Part shown: positions 10,066 through 21,100 of the stretch, piece after piece
Numbering within the stretch: the stretch's first letter is position 1
Layout: every line of letters starts with the position of its first letter
Origin: Pezizomycotina sp. ARF18
Taxonomy: Eukaryota; Ascomycota
Assembly (NCBI GenBank): GCA_002224055.1
Contig: AZLU01000078.1
Location: forward strand, 1 to 64,000
Length of the DNA stretch: 64,000 nucleotides
Direction: 5' to 3'
Translations under genes and position numbers: made by a program
Notes under the pieces: model-generated
What the model saw: only the letters and a program-made list of their open reading frames with translations
Databases searched by the model: none
What the model was told of the DNA's origin: nothing

Positions 10066-11807
10066 ATGATGGTGAGGGATTTGCAAACCCCGCAAGGGTT
10101 GAACCTGTCGTTCGACTTCTTCCTGGGCTTTCTTGTCAAAACATTGGCGAAGAAATCTATAATTCGACAAATGTTACGAAGGTGTACGAAACCTTGCTGA
10201 AGGAAGTTGCCGCGTTTCTGCGCGCTTGGAGTCAGGGTGGAGAGGGTGCTATGGGCAGATGTGCCAGTGAGTCTTTGTTTCTAATGACGATATCTCTTGA
10301 AAATATTATCTACGTTCGGATTTTTATCAGGGCGATATTCGGAGTGGAATCCTGATATTGCAGGAATGTGAGTAATCTATTCCTCGGTTTGCTTTCTCAC
10401 ATGGTATATAAAGGAGACTAACGTTTCCGCCTTTCTCTCAGAGGACTTGTGACAGCGTACTGTATAGAATTTTTCCTCGCATTTATATTGTCGGTCGTCC
10501 TCTGATCGTTTGGAAGCGGCAGGGTAGCCGGAGATAACCGCGAGGAAGAATCCAAGACGAATGCGCTTTGTCAGCTCTTGCTGTATTCAGCGACGCGAGC
10601 ATCTTCTTCGCACTGGCTGTCACCTTCCGCACAGCTGTAATATTGACCCCACTCGCCAAGGGGATGGCGCGAGTTCGAGGTACGATTCACACAGCCATAT
10701 TAGCATCTACCGTTACGCGTAGCGCCTGTCCTTTGTCGCATCTTCGCGCTGCAATGCTGCGGGCAGAAAATTGGGATGCGACTAAGCATCCTCGCCGTAG
10801 CAAATTTGTTCACGTCGCCCTAGTCACTCCCGAAGTTTATCACGCCGCCACCAGCGGCGGAAAAGGCGCCCCTATACTCCGAATCAGCAGCTAGGGGCTA
10901 TCGCGGCGCTCCAGCGTACATGAACCTGATCGGTACCAACGCAGCACTTAGACTGTCGCAGACGTCCACGAACTACGACGTCTTACGTCGGAGTGCCTGT
11001 TCATTAACCTCGACTCTAATGTGGTCAAACTCGTGTTGACAATTTTGGTTTATTCGGGTATTCTAATAGGACTCATCGGTCAACTTATACTGCTCGGATG
11101 GTGATATTATTCGCGCTTCTCTAATCAACTTCCGGATAGAACAGTTTGTCCTGGAAATACGGAAGACGAATAACAGGCGCGGAAGCTTATACCGGCGACA
11201 GGCGATGTCAGACTCGCTCAAGAGAGCGATGCAGAAGGAGGGGCCGCGGTCACATTTACCTCGCAGTTGGAGATCTGGCATTTATTGTTACCACTATCCT
11301 GAGCTTCTGCTCCGGAGGCGCATTGTTGCGCGTACGCCTCGTCCCGAAGATTGGTCAGCGACGCTGAGAGGCAGTGGGGCTTCGGTCAGATTGTCCAGTT
11401 TAATCATCTTCGTTCCCGTAATTCTGGAGTTTCCGTACCGGTGGGCGAAGGACGGCCGTCGAAATATAAACACGAACATCATGGTCACGACTCCGTAGGC
11501 ATCCCTGACCCTGCTTCGTCTCGGAGATATTTAAATGGAGGAGCTTGGAGCGATGGAATCTACGATCACGCTGAACGCCGGCGATGGTCTTCCAAATTGC
11601 CGCTTCCAGGAGAAGCAGCAGTCCGAGAGCACTTGGTCGCCGATACCGGTTGCACCAGCACGAAATGGCTTCGGTGGCGCGGGTGCTAGCGCAGGCGCAG
11701 GCGTGGGAGCGGGAGGACCGACGAACAGTTGGATCCTCAAACGCCACAACATCGCCAACAGCGCTCTGAGCTATCATATTTCATGTGTAGAGGCGATTAC
11801 TCTGTGA
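10066..11807 (+). CDS. orphan multi-pass membrane protein, tandem copy B
   Basis: Paralog of the gene at 6789. The start (ATGATGG at 10066 or 10069) opens MVRDLQTPQGLNLSFDFFLG, aligning with the DLDFFLG start of copy A; NSTNVTKVYETLLKE (about 10155-10200) aligns with its NVTVVYESFLNQ. After an intron, GLVTAYCIEFFLAFILSVVL (about 10442-10503) and LAVFSDASIFFALAVTF (10574-10630) match helices 1 and 2 of A. FALQCCGQKIGMRLSILAVA-like residues (about 10745-10800, split frames) match its LYALQCCG block. VVKLVLTILVYSGILIGLIG (about 11022-11085) is another helix. FVPVILEFPYRWA (11409-11448) matches PPVIIEFPYQW of A. The tail differs: Gly/Ala-rich (GGAGASAGAGVGAGG, about 11672-11718), ending at 11807. 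More than five frame breaks, including a stop at about 10502, make this copy at least as damaged as A. Function unknown. Confidence 0.6.
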
Positions 11808-13416
11808 TGCTATACGAACTGTATCAGTCGGCCATCGAGTTGTGGAGGTTTTTGCATTTTCTGTTCTATGTGTGGCCCCTCAGGCTCCGTAGAGTATTGG
11901 TCTCTATATTTTAGTTTATCATGGTTTGGTATCGTGTAGTTATAGAAAGTGAATTTAGCGGACACATTTAAAGCCTTTTCCGAGTCCGATGTTTCCATTA
12001 TTTTCAAGCTACAGATATCCCAGTAAACTGCCTGGGCTGCTGGAATATTCATAATGTGCTATTTAGCATGTACATACTCATCAATCGATTGATACTGAAG
12101 CTACCGCTAACTCCGCGATAGCTACATCCAGTACCTCCTAGAACTCACATTTTAGTAAGAAAAGAGCCGGATCCGAATATCATCCGCAAGAGGAGGCACA
12201 AGCCAAACTAGCATAAGTACGAACTATTTTAAACTAGTAGTGGCGAAATAGGCTCGTTTTGGCTTTTTCCGTCCTATATTATTAAGTTAATATAATCTTC
12301 TTATATGTAAATAATAGTATTTGTTAGATAAAGACTAGGGTGCCTTGTGTCTAATGGTGCTCTTGGAAGCATGTAACTAGATGGACGTTTAAATCAAATC
12401 AAATCAAATCAAATCAAATCGATTAATACTGAAGAATCTAAGGCGAGGGACAAATCAAATATGGATGATATCTTGGAGTCGATTCGAATAAGCAGAACTA
12501 GGGTCGCCTAAGCTACGGAAAAAACGGCTGGGGTGGTTCGAATCGAGCAAGATTAGACTAGCAAAAAGGCATCTAGGAACATTGCATTATATAAATTCAT
12601 CTATCTGGCCAGTCATAGTTTCTTACTCAACGCGATCCGCCTCTACCTTGTGATAGAGATAAACTCCCGCAGAGCGTTATTTTCGGAGTGAACTTGGATA
12701 GGAATATACCTCCTAACCCGGCAGGCGGCTTGAGGAGAGATGCTGATAATTCCTATACCGTATCATCTGTCGAGCGGGAACGTATCTTTCGGCTAGCATC
12801 TCGCAGTGATCAGCAATTTTCGAGTAAGGCTGTATTATTGAGTAACGTTGTATCGGTCAATGTACTTACTGTACGCAAGTTTCCTGCCAAATATATCCAT
12901 GCCAAACCATGCATGCTTACTAACGGAATAATACAGTACCATAAGTCCGGGTCTAGCGAAGCGGCGTCTTAAGTTCCCCGTGGCATTTCGTAAAGAGTTG
13001 TTAGCTTGTACTCATTTCGAGTTCTCAAGAACCATGATCTCATGACTTTATCCGAACGGGGGTTCAACTTGTGCAACTTGATTCAACTTATATTCCTCAG
13101 CGCGGCAGCCCCCGCAAAAATTGTCTAGAGCATGGTCCGCGGCAGTGCCATTCCCACCCAACGCTGAGATTTGTACTCGTCCTCGATATATATACCGTCG
13201 CAGATCCTAGAGCACCGAAGGAACCTCCACTAGGATCCGTCTGGGCACCCCTTGTTTCATGCGGCTTAAATAAAGCGGGGTCGTTCGTAATGAATCATGG
13301 AGCCTTGAAAATCTTTCTCCGCGAGATGTGCTACATATGACCCCGCTAATATCGGGCGGTGCAGAGAGCTAACTGTTCATAATATGTCTTGACATGATTC
13401 GAAAATTAGTACCGAA
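11808..13416. other. intergenic, no supported gene
   Basis: The stretch holds the (AAATC)6 repeat and several short open frames (12688-12972, 13071-13340) whose translations resemble no family I know. A GGTTCGAATC word near 12533 resembles a tRNA B box but has no acceptable A box or acceptor stem. Confidence 0.35.
12391..12420 (+). repeat. (AAATC)6 pentanucleotide repeat
   Basis: Six perfect units. A related TTGAA-type repeat of about three units occurs near 47284-47300. Confidence 0.9.
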
Positions 13417-16400
13417 GTGCTAGTTAGTAGCACAGATTCCTCTTTTTTTCTCTCAGTTTCGTTTCTTCCTTTGATCTTGCTTGTAAACGCTGTCGTTTTG
13501 ATCTCGATAAGAGAAATAAAACCTTCCATGTCGATGAGATCTCCAACTTCGCTGAGATCTCCAACTAATCTCTGCCTTCGCGCATCATTACTAAAGGTTT
13601 GGACGTTCCGTCAGGAGCTTCTACCCTCTCACTCCACGATCTGCCTCACCGAGCCGCCGCCCGAGTAAAGGTGATGATGAATCTTCGGTTATTTGAAAAG
13701 AGATATATCGGCCCTGGTTATGACGCCAGTGGTGATAAAAGGAGCAGATTCCCCACGTTCTCGCCCTCGTGTATCAGTTCTGTTGGAAAGCGGTGAAGTA
13801 CCTTGAGTCGAAGGGGCTCCTTCGCAGCTTCAAATCAGTCTTTACACCCAAGGTCAAGTCGACCCTCGAAACACTGATGCCTGAATACACGAAACTCAGA
13901 GAAATATCCCAGGACGCTTTTCAGGAGAGGGTAATGGATTACCTCGAGAACGCTTTGCAAAAGGCAGACCAAAACAACGCAGAGATGAGGGAGATCCTGT
14001 TCCCCTCCCTGAAGGAACTAGAGTCTTCGTTACAAGAACTAAGGATTATGGAAAAGAATTTAAGGAATTTGGAAAGAGCAAAAGAAGAAACAGGACAAAA
14101 AAGAAACCATCAAGAAATTCCAGGAGATGATTAACCAACTCCGGCCCACGGAGCATCACACGAAGGATTTCAATGCGAACTTTGAAAATGTCAAGCATGA
14201 TTGGAAAGATCTGTCCCTTTTTCCTCTATGCCAGCGAGGAGTATAAGGTATGGAGAAAGGCGAAGGAAATATCTCTTTTTGTGTTTAACTGGGTAAGTTT
14301 TGGCTATTTATAGTTCCTCTGGTGTACTACATAACTAATTGTATTTTCGACACGATCTGCCTTAGACAACGAGGTTTCGGGAATACAATTAAGATGACTA
14401 CTACAATCAAGAGGCTTCTAGAGTGGCAGTGAGATCTACAATTAAAGAATGAGATCGCACCCATCGTTCTCTGGTTCTATTTCAAGAGCGGTGATGACGC
14501 CACGCAACGAACTCTTCGAGGAATGCAAATCATCGCATCGCAGTTACTCGAGGATCCTAGCTTCGTGAAAAGTGAGGACTTGATGAAAGAAAGCGCTTAC
14601 GGCCTTTGACACTGTGGTAGGCAAGACAGACTCGGCCCCGAAAGATGTTGCCGCTGCAAAAGCTATATATTACTCCGAGATGATCAGGAGAACCATCGAA
14701 CTGGTCGCGAGGCATTTGAACAGGCCCATCTTCATAGTCATCGATGCGGTTGACGAGTGCATCGATGTAACGAGGAAGCTTGCGTGGAACACCTGAAGAT
14801 GTTAGCGAAGTCTCGTTCCTCCACCATTCGGGTTTTGATATCCTCTCGTAATAACATGAGCATCCCCAAGCTCGGGACCCAAATGAGAAAAACAAGCCGA
14901 AGAGCAACGGGGTGAGCCAGGCAAGAATGGTTTAAACGAGAAACTGCAGGAAGAGGAAAAAACCGAAGAGATCCCGGCATCAAAAAAGAAGGGAACGAGG
15001 AATCCTCCATAAAAAAAAGCGATGGATCCAAAATGGATCCCAACTTGGCAAAAGACGCATCGGATAGCCTTGATGGCACTGAGTCTGTGGCTGGGTGGCC
15101 ACTACACAGGCCAATGATACGTCTTTTCATCTCTTAAAAGGTTCCGCTACGAATTAGTGCACTGGACAAGTCATATGAGAGAACTTGAGAAGAATTGGAA
15201 ACTTGAAGAGCAAACAGGAGAGAAGTGGAAAAAATTCAAAGAACTGGCAAATTCGTGAAGCCAGAAACTTTCGACTGCTGGAGGGTCCAGTATTGGCAAT
15301 TCAACCATGGTTGTTCTGCTGATGACAATTTCCTATACGACAATTATGCATATTTTACTCTGCAACTCGTAGCGGAGAAGGGGTTAGTATTGCTCGCGAG
15401 GTTTATATTGGAAGATGTTCAACCGCACCGGACATCAATAGCCCACACAGAGGTAATACGCCGCTCCACCGCTTTGGACAATATCCAGAGCTGGTTAAGG
15501 TTTGTCACCCATTTCCGTCTTATATATAGAGGAGATGGAAAATTTACCGTGTGCGTGCTGACATTGTATCCTTCACGTAGCTACTACTAGAAAAGAAAGC
15601 CGACAAAGAAATAAGAAATTATTCGAATCAGACACCCTTTTGCAGATACTTGGATAAGCTTAGGTATAAAAGTCTTGATGCAGCAACGCGGCAGGGCTTT
15701 ATAGCATCAATTAAACTGTGATTGAAAACGGGGCAAACTTTGAGGCCGATACTTACTCAGGCCAATCAGCTATGCATTTGTATAACTTGAACTTTCCATC
15801 CGCTTACCCCTTTCATGCGTTCCCCGCTTTTAATTCTAAAAACTAACTCCCCCTAAACTAAAAGATTACCTTACGCCAGGAGCTTGAAGTTATCGAATAT
15901 TCATCAACACGACCCGCAACCGGCCCTAGATAAGCCCGATGATGAAGGATATACAGCGTTGCATCATTTCTTTACAGGAAATCACTTGACCGACGCTTAT
16001 CCAGCAAAGGCAGCTGCAATGCTCCTTGCTTCCGGCAAGGTGGATGTCAACAGTCAAGACAGGTCGTCCAAGGTACGTACAAGTAGACATCCTATTAATT
16101 ATTCTTTGAAACTAAACAACCTATGTTCTAAGGCTCCACTCGCATTTGCTGTGGAGAAAATGAAACATCATATCAATTTCCTGAAAAGCATCTGTCGATC
16201 CGCAAGCGATTTTCGAAAATCTTCGACGAAACCACAAGCCAATGGTCTATCCAAAATACCGGGGATACGTAGAGGTTCGGTGGTACGCTATAGCGTTGGA
16301 ACCGTGAGACAATCTTAACAGATTAGGGAGGAGAGTCCCAGGAGATATGGCCACTAGAACGAGAACGCGGTAGTTTTGAACCTCTTCGAGCCAAATGTAA

Positions 16401-16540
16401 AGCCACTGGTAGAAGGCGACGATGAGAGCGGCGTGGGCCATAAACGTATGTATCGCATGCTTTGGTAGCCTTTGAGCAGGCAAAAATTGCGAAACAAGCG
16501 TTAGAACCAACAGGATCTGCTTGGGATTCTACGTACTAAA
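13417..16540 (+). CDS. NACHT (STAND) NTPase with ankyrin repeats, NLR-like, frame-broken
   Basis: A fungal NLR-like protein: such STAND ATPases act as intracellular sensors in non-self recognition and cell-death pathways. In order: an uncharacterised N-terminal helical domain (WKAVKYLESKGLLRSFKSVF and SLKELESSLQELRIMEKNL, 13781-14080); a NACHT region with a poor P-loop candidate GFGNTIKMTTTIKRLLEW (14373-14428), then FYFKSGDDATQRTLRGMQII (about 14479-14540), the Walker B FIVIDAVDEC (about 14731-14760), and STIRVLISSRN (about 14820-14852); then ankyrin-like repeats, INSPHRGNTPLHRFGQ (about 15437-15485), LLLEKKADKEIRNYSNQTP (about 15585), DDEGYTALHHFFTGNH (15938-15985), and AAAMLLASGKVDVNSQDRS joined over a GTACGT intron to KAPLAFAVEKMKHH. 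The canonical P-loop lysine is not visible, perhaps because of an indel. The 5' start and 3' end are approximate, and many frame changes and stops occur. A direct repeat GAGATCTCCAACT is at about 13539 and 13555. Confidence 0.68.
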
Positions 16541-17277
16541 AAATCGGCGATTGCAGTTGGGCTTATTTCAGACGGGCTGTTCTTCAATCTCTCCCTTCCA
16601 TGAACTCACCAGGCTACTGGCTCATTGCCCGAGGACCGAGCCGTTTCTGCAGAGATTTTGGTTGGAACATTTAAAATGCTTTTTTTTTTTATCTAAAACA
16701 ACGCTAACGCCTTTGCATCCACTCCACTTCAGTGACGTCACCATTTAGAGAGTTTTTAACCGGGAGGCTTGCCCCTAGGGACAATAATATTTGTGGGGTT
16801 TATTTCTTTTTGTCAGGCGATTGTGACAGGGACATGCCCAGGCTGCGGTGGCCGCCACGGCTCAGGTGCTATCCCAGTACATATACCTATTGGTCGAGAT
16901 TAGCGTTATCATGAGTTTAGGTTGATGCGAATGTTTATAACTGCGTCTGTATCATAGTATTTGTCACATATCATATGCGTAATAGCATTTGGAGACAACT
17001 AGATAACAGAAAAATTGGTTGTATCTAAATTTGGGGAAGAGAAGAGAATGGGAGAGGGAAGCCAAATCCTCGCCAAACTTTATTCCGGGTTGGCTCTCAG
17101 ACAATCAGACGTGTTTATAAATACAAATGAAAGTATGCACAAAGGAAATAATAGTATACGGATGATTCTAGTAGGGTTATGGGCCCTTCTTTCATGTAAA
17201 CTCCCAGAGGATAAGGATATAGAGGCGATAAAAGAGAGTATCGCCTACCTCAGGCTCAAGCCCCCGCGCTTTGCGAC
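16541..17277. other. intergenic with one unassigned open frame (17015-17281)
   Basis: A poly-T run occurs at about 16679-16691. The frame at 17015-17281 reads GEGSQILAKLYSGLALRQSD and RMILVGLWALLSCKLPEDKD, plausible helical protein, but without a recognised family and abutting the secreted gene. It may be an isolated exon or chance. Confidence 0.3.
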
Positions 17278-17964
17278 CTAGTTCTGGTAGACACGGTAGA
17301 GGTCAACGGCATGGCAGTGGGTTGATCTAGTCCACGATTTGCCGAAGTTGATGTTAAGACCACCATCATCACCTATACAGCGCGGAAATGGTATATTAGC
17401 TCATGTAACGCCGCGGATTTCGTTGTTATGGTTTAAATTTTCGACGTACCATGATCGCAGATGTACCAATCCTCTTCCGTTAAGCTGGAGCTTGCCATCC
17501 GAAGTCCAGCTGAGGCCAGTCTCGATGGTCATTCCCGGAACGTTGTAGGCGCCGAAGACGAGCGGCGAGCGGTAGTCGTGCTCGGATTGTTCTCGAAACC
17601 AGCGAAGAGCTCGTACCGGTTCCAGACGAGGTAGTTGTTGTGGTTCATGGAGAACTCGGCGGAGCTTTGGCCCGCGTTGGGGATGTCAACGCTGGCGTAG
17701 TTGATTCCCTTGAGTTATCATGGATGAGCGTAACGAAGCGGTTGTTCCATTTATGGTCAATGATGGATTTTCCGTGGACCTGGATAGCGAACGGTGCTTC
17801 TGGACGTGTGAGTAATCTCGCTTTAGTGTTTTCTTTTGGAGAACGTCGAATGTGCGGAGCAATGATATATTTTACTTACGTGGTGGGACGCGAGCTTTGA
17901 GAGCTGGGGCGGCGGCTACAAGAGCGACGAGAGAGGCAGTAATGGCAGCGATTGAGAACTGCAT
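17278..17964 (-). CDS. small secreted protein, cell-wall PhiA-like layout (tentative)
   Basis: The start at 17964 opens a clear signal peptide, MQFSIAAITASLVALVAAAP, followed by ALKARVPP. Intron 1 is 17879-17800 (GTAAGTA to TCCAG) and joins in frame to QAPFAIQVHGKSIIDHKW. NYASVDIPNAGQSSAEFSMN and NNYLVWNRYELFAGFEN follow; a frame change gives SPLVFGAYNVPGMTIETGLS, WTSDGKLQLNG and, after a second frame change, WYICDHG. Intron 2 (GTACGTC to GTATAG) joins in frame to DDGGLNINFGKSW and HCHAVDLYRVYQN, stop at 17278. The order hydrophobic strand, DGxLxLNG, WYxC, NI, C-x-V-x-L resembles fungal cell-wall PhiA-like secreted proteins, but I am not sure of homology. Two single-base frame breaks; both introns are intact. 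A TATA element lies about 150 bp upstream. Confidence 0.7.
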
Positions 17965-18110
17965 TTTGATGGTTTTATGAAAGAAAGATGATGGTCTTAA
18001 AGAGCGATAACGAGAAATCTGATGTTTGGAAGCTGAAACTCAGTTTAAAGATCGCTAGAAGAGCTGGATGCTGATGCTGAACAGAACCTCAAGGAAGGAT
18101 CGGCCTGCTC

Positions 18111-18116
18111 TTTATA
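18111..18116 (-). promoter_or_regulatory. TATA element of the secreted gene at 17964
   Basis: Reads TATAAA on the minus strand, about 150 bp upstream of the start codon. Confidence 0.55.
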
Positions 18117-21100
18117 CCTGGCCACTGTCTTGAATCATTCAGATCACCTCACTGTTCACGCAGAAAAGAACAAATCCCTCATCACGATACTGAATAGCTA
18201 TCATACTGCCACCTCGGCTCACTACATCTACAGAAAGATCACCTTACCACTATGTGTGAGAGCGGGAACCTTTGTTTCCGTGGAAAACGGTGAAGAGACA
18301 TATCACATTGGGGAGCTAAACATCGCCCGTGCTGTCCCGTAACAGAAAGAGTGAAGCAGTGTAATCCTTATCATCTCGAGAGGAAGATAAACAACTTGAG
18401 CTGAACCTAGAAACAGTGCAATTTCCAGAACACTATGGTTACATATGCTCTTTCGGAAAATACGGCCGAGCATGGGGTTGTCACCTCCGCGAGACTCAGG
18501 GTCTTCGTGAAAAAAATACGAGAATGATGGTCGGAAGACTTGCCGACATTGGAAGGAACACGAATATAATCAGAAGTCGGTAAACGGCGGCCCCCACATT
18601 GGCGAAACGGCAAGAGCCATCACGAAAGCTAAAAACCAAACAAAATATAAGAACTCATTAGTGAAGAAGATAACTAAGATTGCTTCAAACGAATGTAGTT
18701 AGATGTGAAATGTTTCTATCCTACGATGTGCCGTGAGGTTGATGTGATGGGAATCGGGAAGCTGGTCCCTGCATCGCAAGCAGCGGTGATCCTGGTTCGG
18801 AAGTTGGATAACTACATGGTATCTTCAGCGCTTGGGATAGGCAATCGCTCCACGATGCCTAGAAAAAACGGTCCCGGTTTTGGAAAACGGCGCACCGGTA
18901 AACCGGTGATGATCACTTACCGATGAACTGGTTCTAAAAATGGTTGGCTTAATTGTGAACGGCATGGATCCCTGGCCATGAACGCACCAAGGTCACAGTG
19001 ACACCGAAAATCACACTTGAACACTTCCCCATGAAAACACATCTCCGTAGAGATTGTTCTGATTATTTTCACATCGGGTTTTTCAGTCCTTCGAGCATTT
19101 GCATGTTGTTTGAGAGGAACTGTATAAGACTCCAAATTTGCTGGCTTGTTGATAAACGAATGTTATAAATCCTCAAATATAGCGCAAAGAATAAAGGCTA
19201 AATTACTGCAGATCTGTGTAAGTATAAAGTTTCTACGGTCTTGGAACTAGTACCCTCACAGGACTAACTTGCACGGGCAAAGACTCTAATTCTTCGTTGA
19301 TCATCGTCAAACCAATTTGTTTGGGCAAGCTCGGCCCGAGCCGGATCCAAAATCGATACCCTGAAAATTTCTTCATGAAGAGTTGTTTCGAAACTTCCTT
19401 TCGAATACATATTCATGATAAAATCCTTTTACCACCTTCTTTTCGAGTTTAGGGTACCGCTTACACTCGCTGTACATGGCTTTGTAATCGTCCGAAAGGG
19501 AGTTGTCTGAATAAAAAGCTCTAAGCCCGAAGGAAAATACCGCAGTCAATTGATAGGACCCTAATATCTCCCCTAAATAAGGAGAGCTAGATATCTAAAG
19601 AAGCGTAATGTGAATCAGTAAGCTTTTAAACAGGAAAAAAAGAAGAGTATATGGGTGGAGGGTTTATGAATTTTGCTTGTGATAGACGCATCCGTGTGAT
19701 CCATGGATCTCGTCTTAAAAGAACTTTGGGCTATCTACCTTGCGGTAGATGTGCTGGATCGTAGAATGTTTCTTAGTCCTATTAAATTAAGGTGACTTGT
19801 TTGTGAACCGTTGGTTAGATCAAAATTCTCCATGGAAATTATAACCTTCAACATCTCGCGGCACAACATAGGGAAACTAACGTTATACTTCAAACCCTAA
19901 ATAATTGGCTGCTGTGTCTTGTCATTAGGACCGGGGAGAAAGTATCGCGGATTCATACTATTTGGAGCGTTAGAATAATAGGGCTTCCTCTCGAGCTGGA
20001 ATATCTATGGACATTCACCAAGGGTCACCAAGGTGTTAATCACCTGCATAATATGAACTAAGACTTGAAACCGTAATATATTCTTGTCACCTATCATGAT
20101 ATATCGATAAACAACCTATAAACCTTTGATATTGAGCGTGAACCGGCCTCGTCCGCATTGTGATCCTTTAATAGCTCTAGGTAAGTTATCGACGGCCTAA
20201 ATGGATATCTTTATTCATAATCTTTTCTTCTCATGTACACAATGCTTCTAAAGGGACTTTATGTCCTCAAGAAGGCATGAAGTTGTATAACTCGCGGACA
20301 CCGCAAGAGATGCTGGAGTTCTGCCTGAGCCTTGTAATTTATGTTTAAAAAACTCCAATTGTCTAGGTATTGAAATCTTGTCTTACCAGTGAACTCCAGG
20401 ATCCACCAATATCAAAACATATCCCGGGATCTTAGACTTCAATCTCATAGACTTTAAATCTGTAATCGACGAAAACACGTTTTCTTCATCGACGGAAGCT
20501 CATTGACGGAAGCCGGTGTCGTCGAGTAATGCTGGAGTTGCCCATCCAGTTTATCGCCCCGGATCATACCGGCTTGTGTTACTGTCGTATTGACTTCCCT
20601 GATTTAGTGATCTTGCTCTAAATGGTATAAATTGCGAGCCATATGAAATCTTGGTCCTGGTGGCAGCGTGAATTATACGTAGCTATCGACACAGAACGAT
20701 ACTTCTTTGTTTCATGCCTTCTTTCGACGGCCGAGAGGTCGATATATACTATCGCAGACATGAATATTAACGCAACCTTATTACACCCAAACCTAAATCG
20801 AGCAAATGTAAACTTTTGAAACTTGAAGTAGTGATGTCTGTTAAATAGTTTTTGAATGACCTTACGGCAGACGGCGGGCAATTAATCACTTATATTTGTT
20901 CTGAGACCTGATAACCATTATTTACACTTGTAGCTATCGTAGAGATACTGTTTTCTACGAAATTCTTCTCTCACGGACGTACTCTTTTCCCAAAAGACAG
21001 AAGGCTAATGGTCAAGAATGGTTGCGAGCCAATGTCACACCTACTTAAGGGAGCAGGAGCCAAGCAGAATCCGCAGCGCGTTTTCTCTCAACCATACATT

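Noticed and set aside
12470-12560. tRNA candidate around a GGTTCGAATC word
   Set aside because: No A box at the right distance and no acceptor or anticodon stem pairing.
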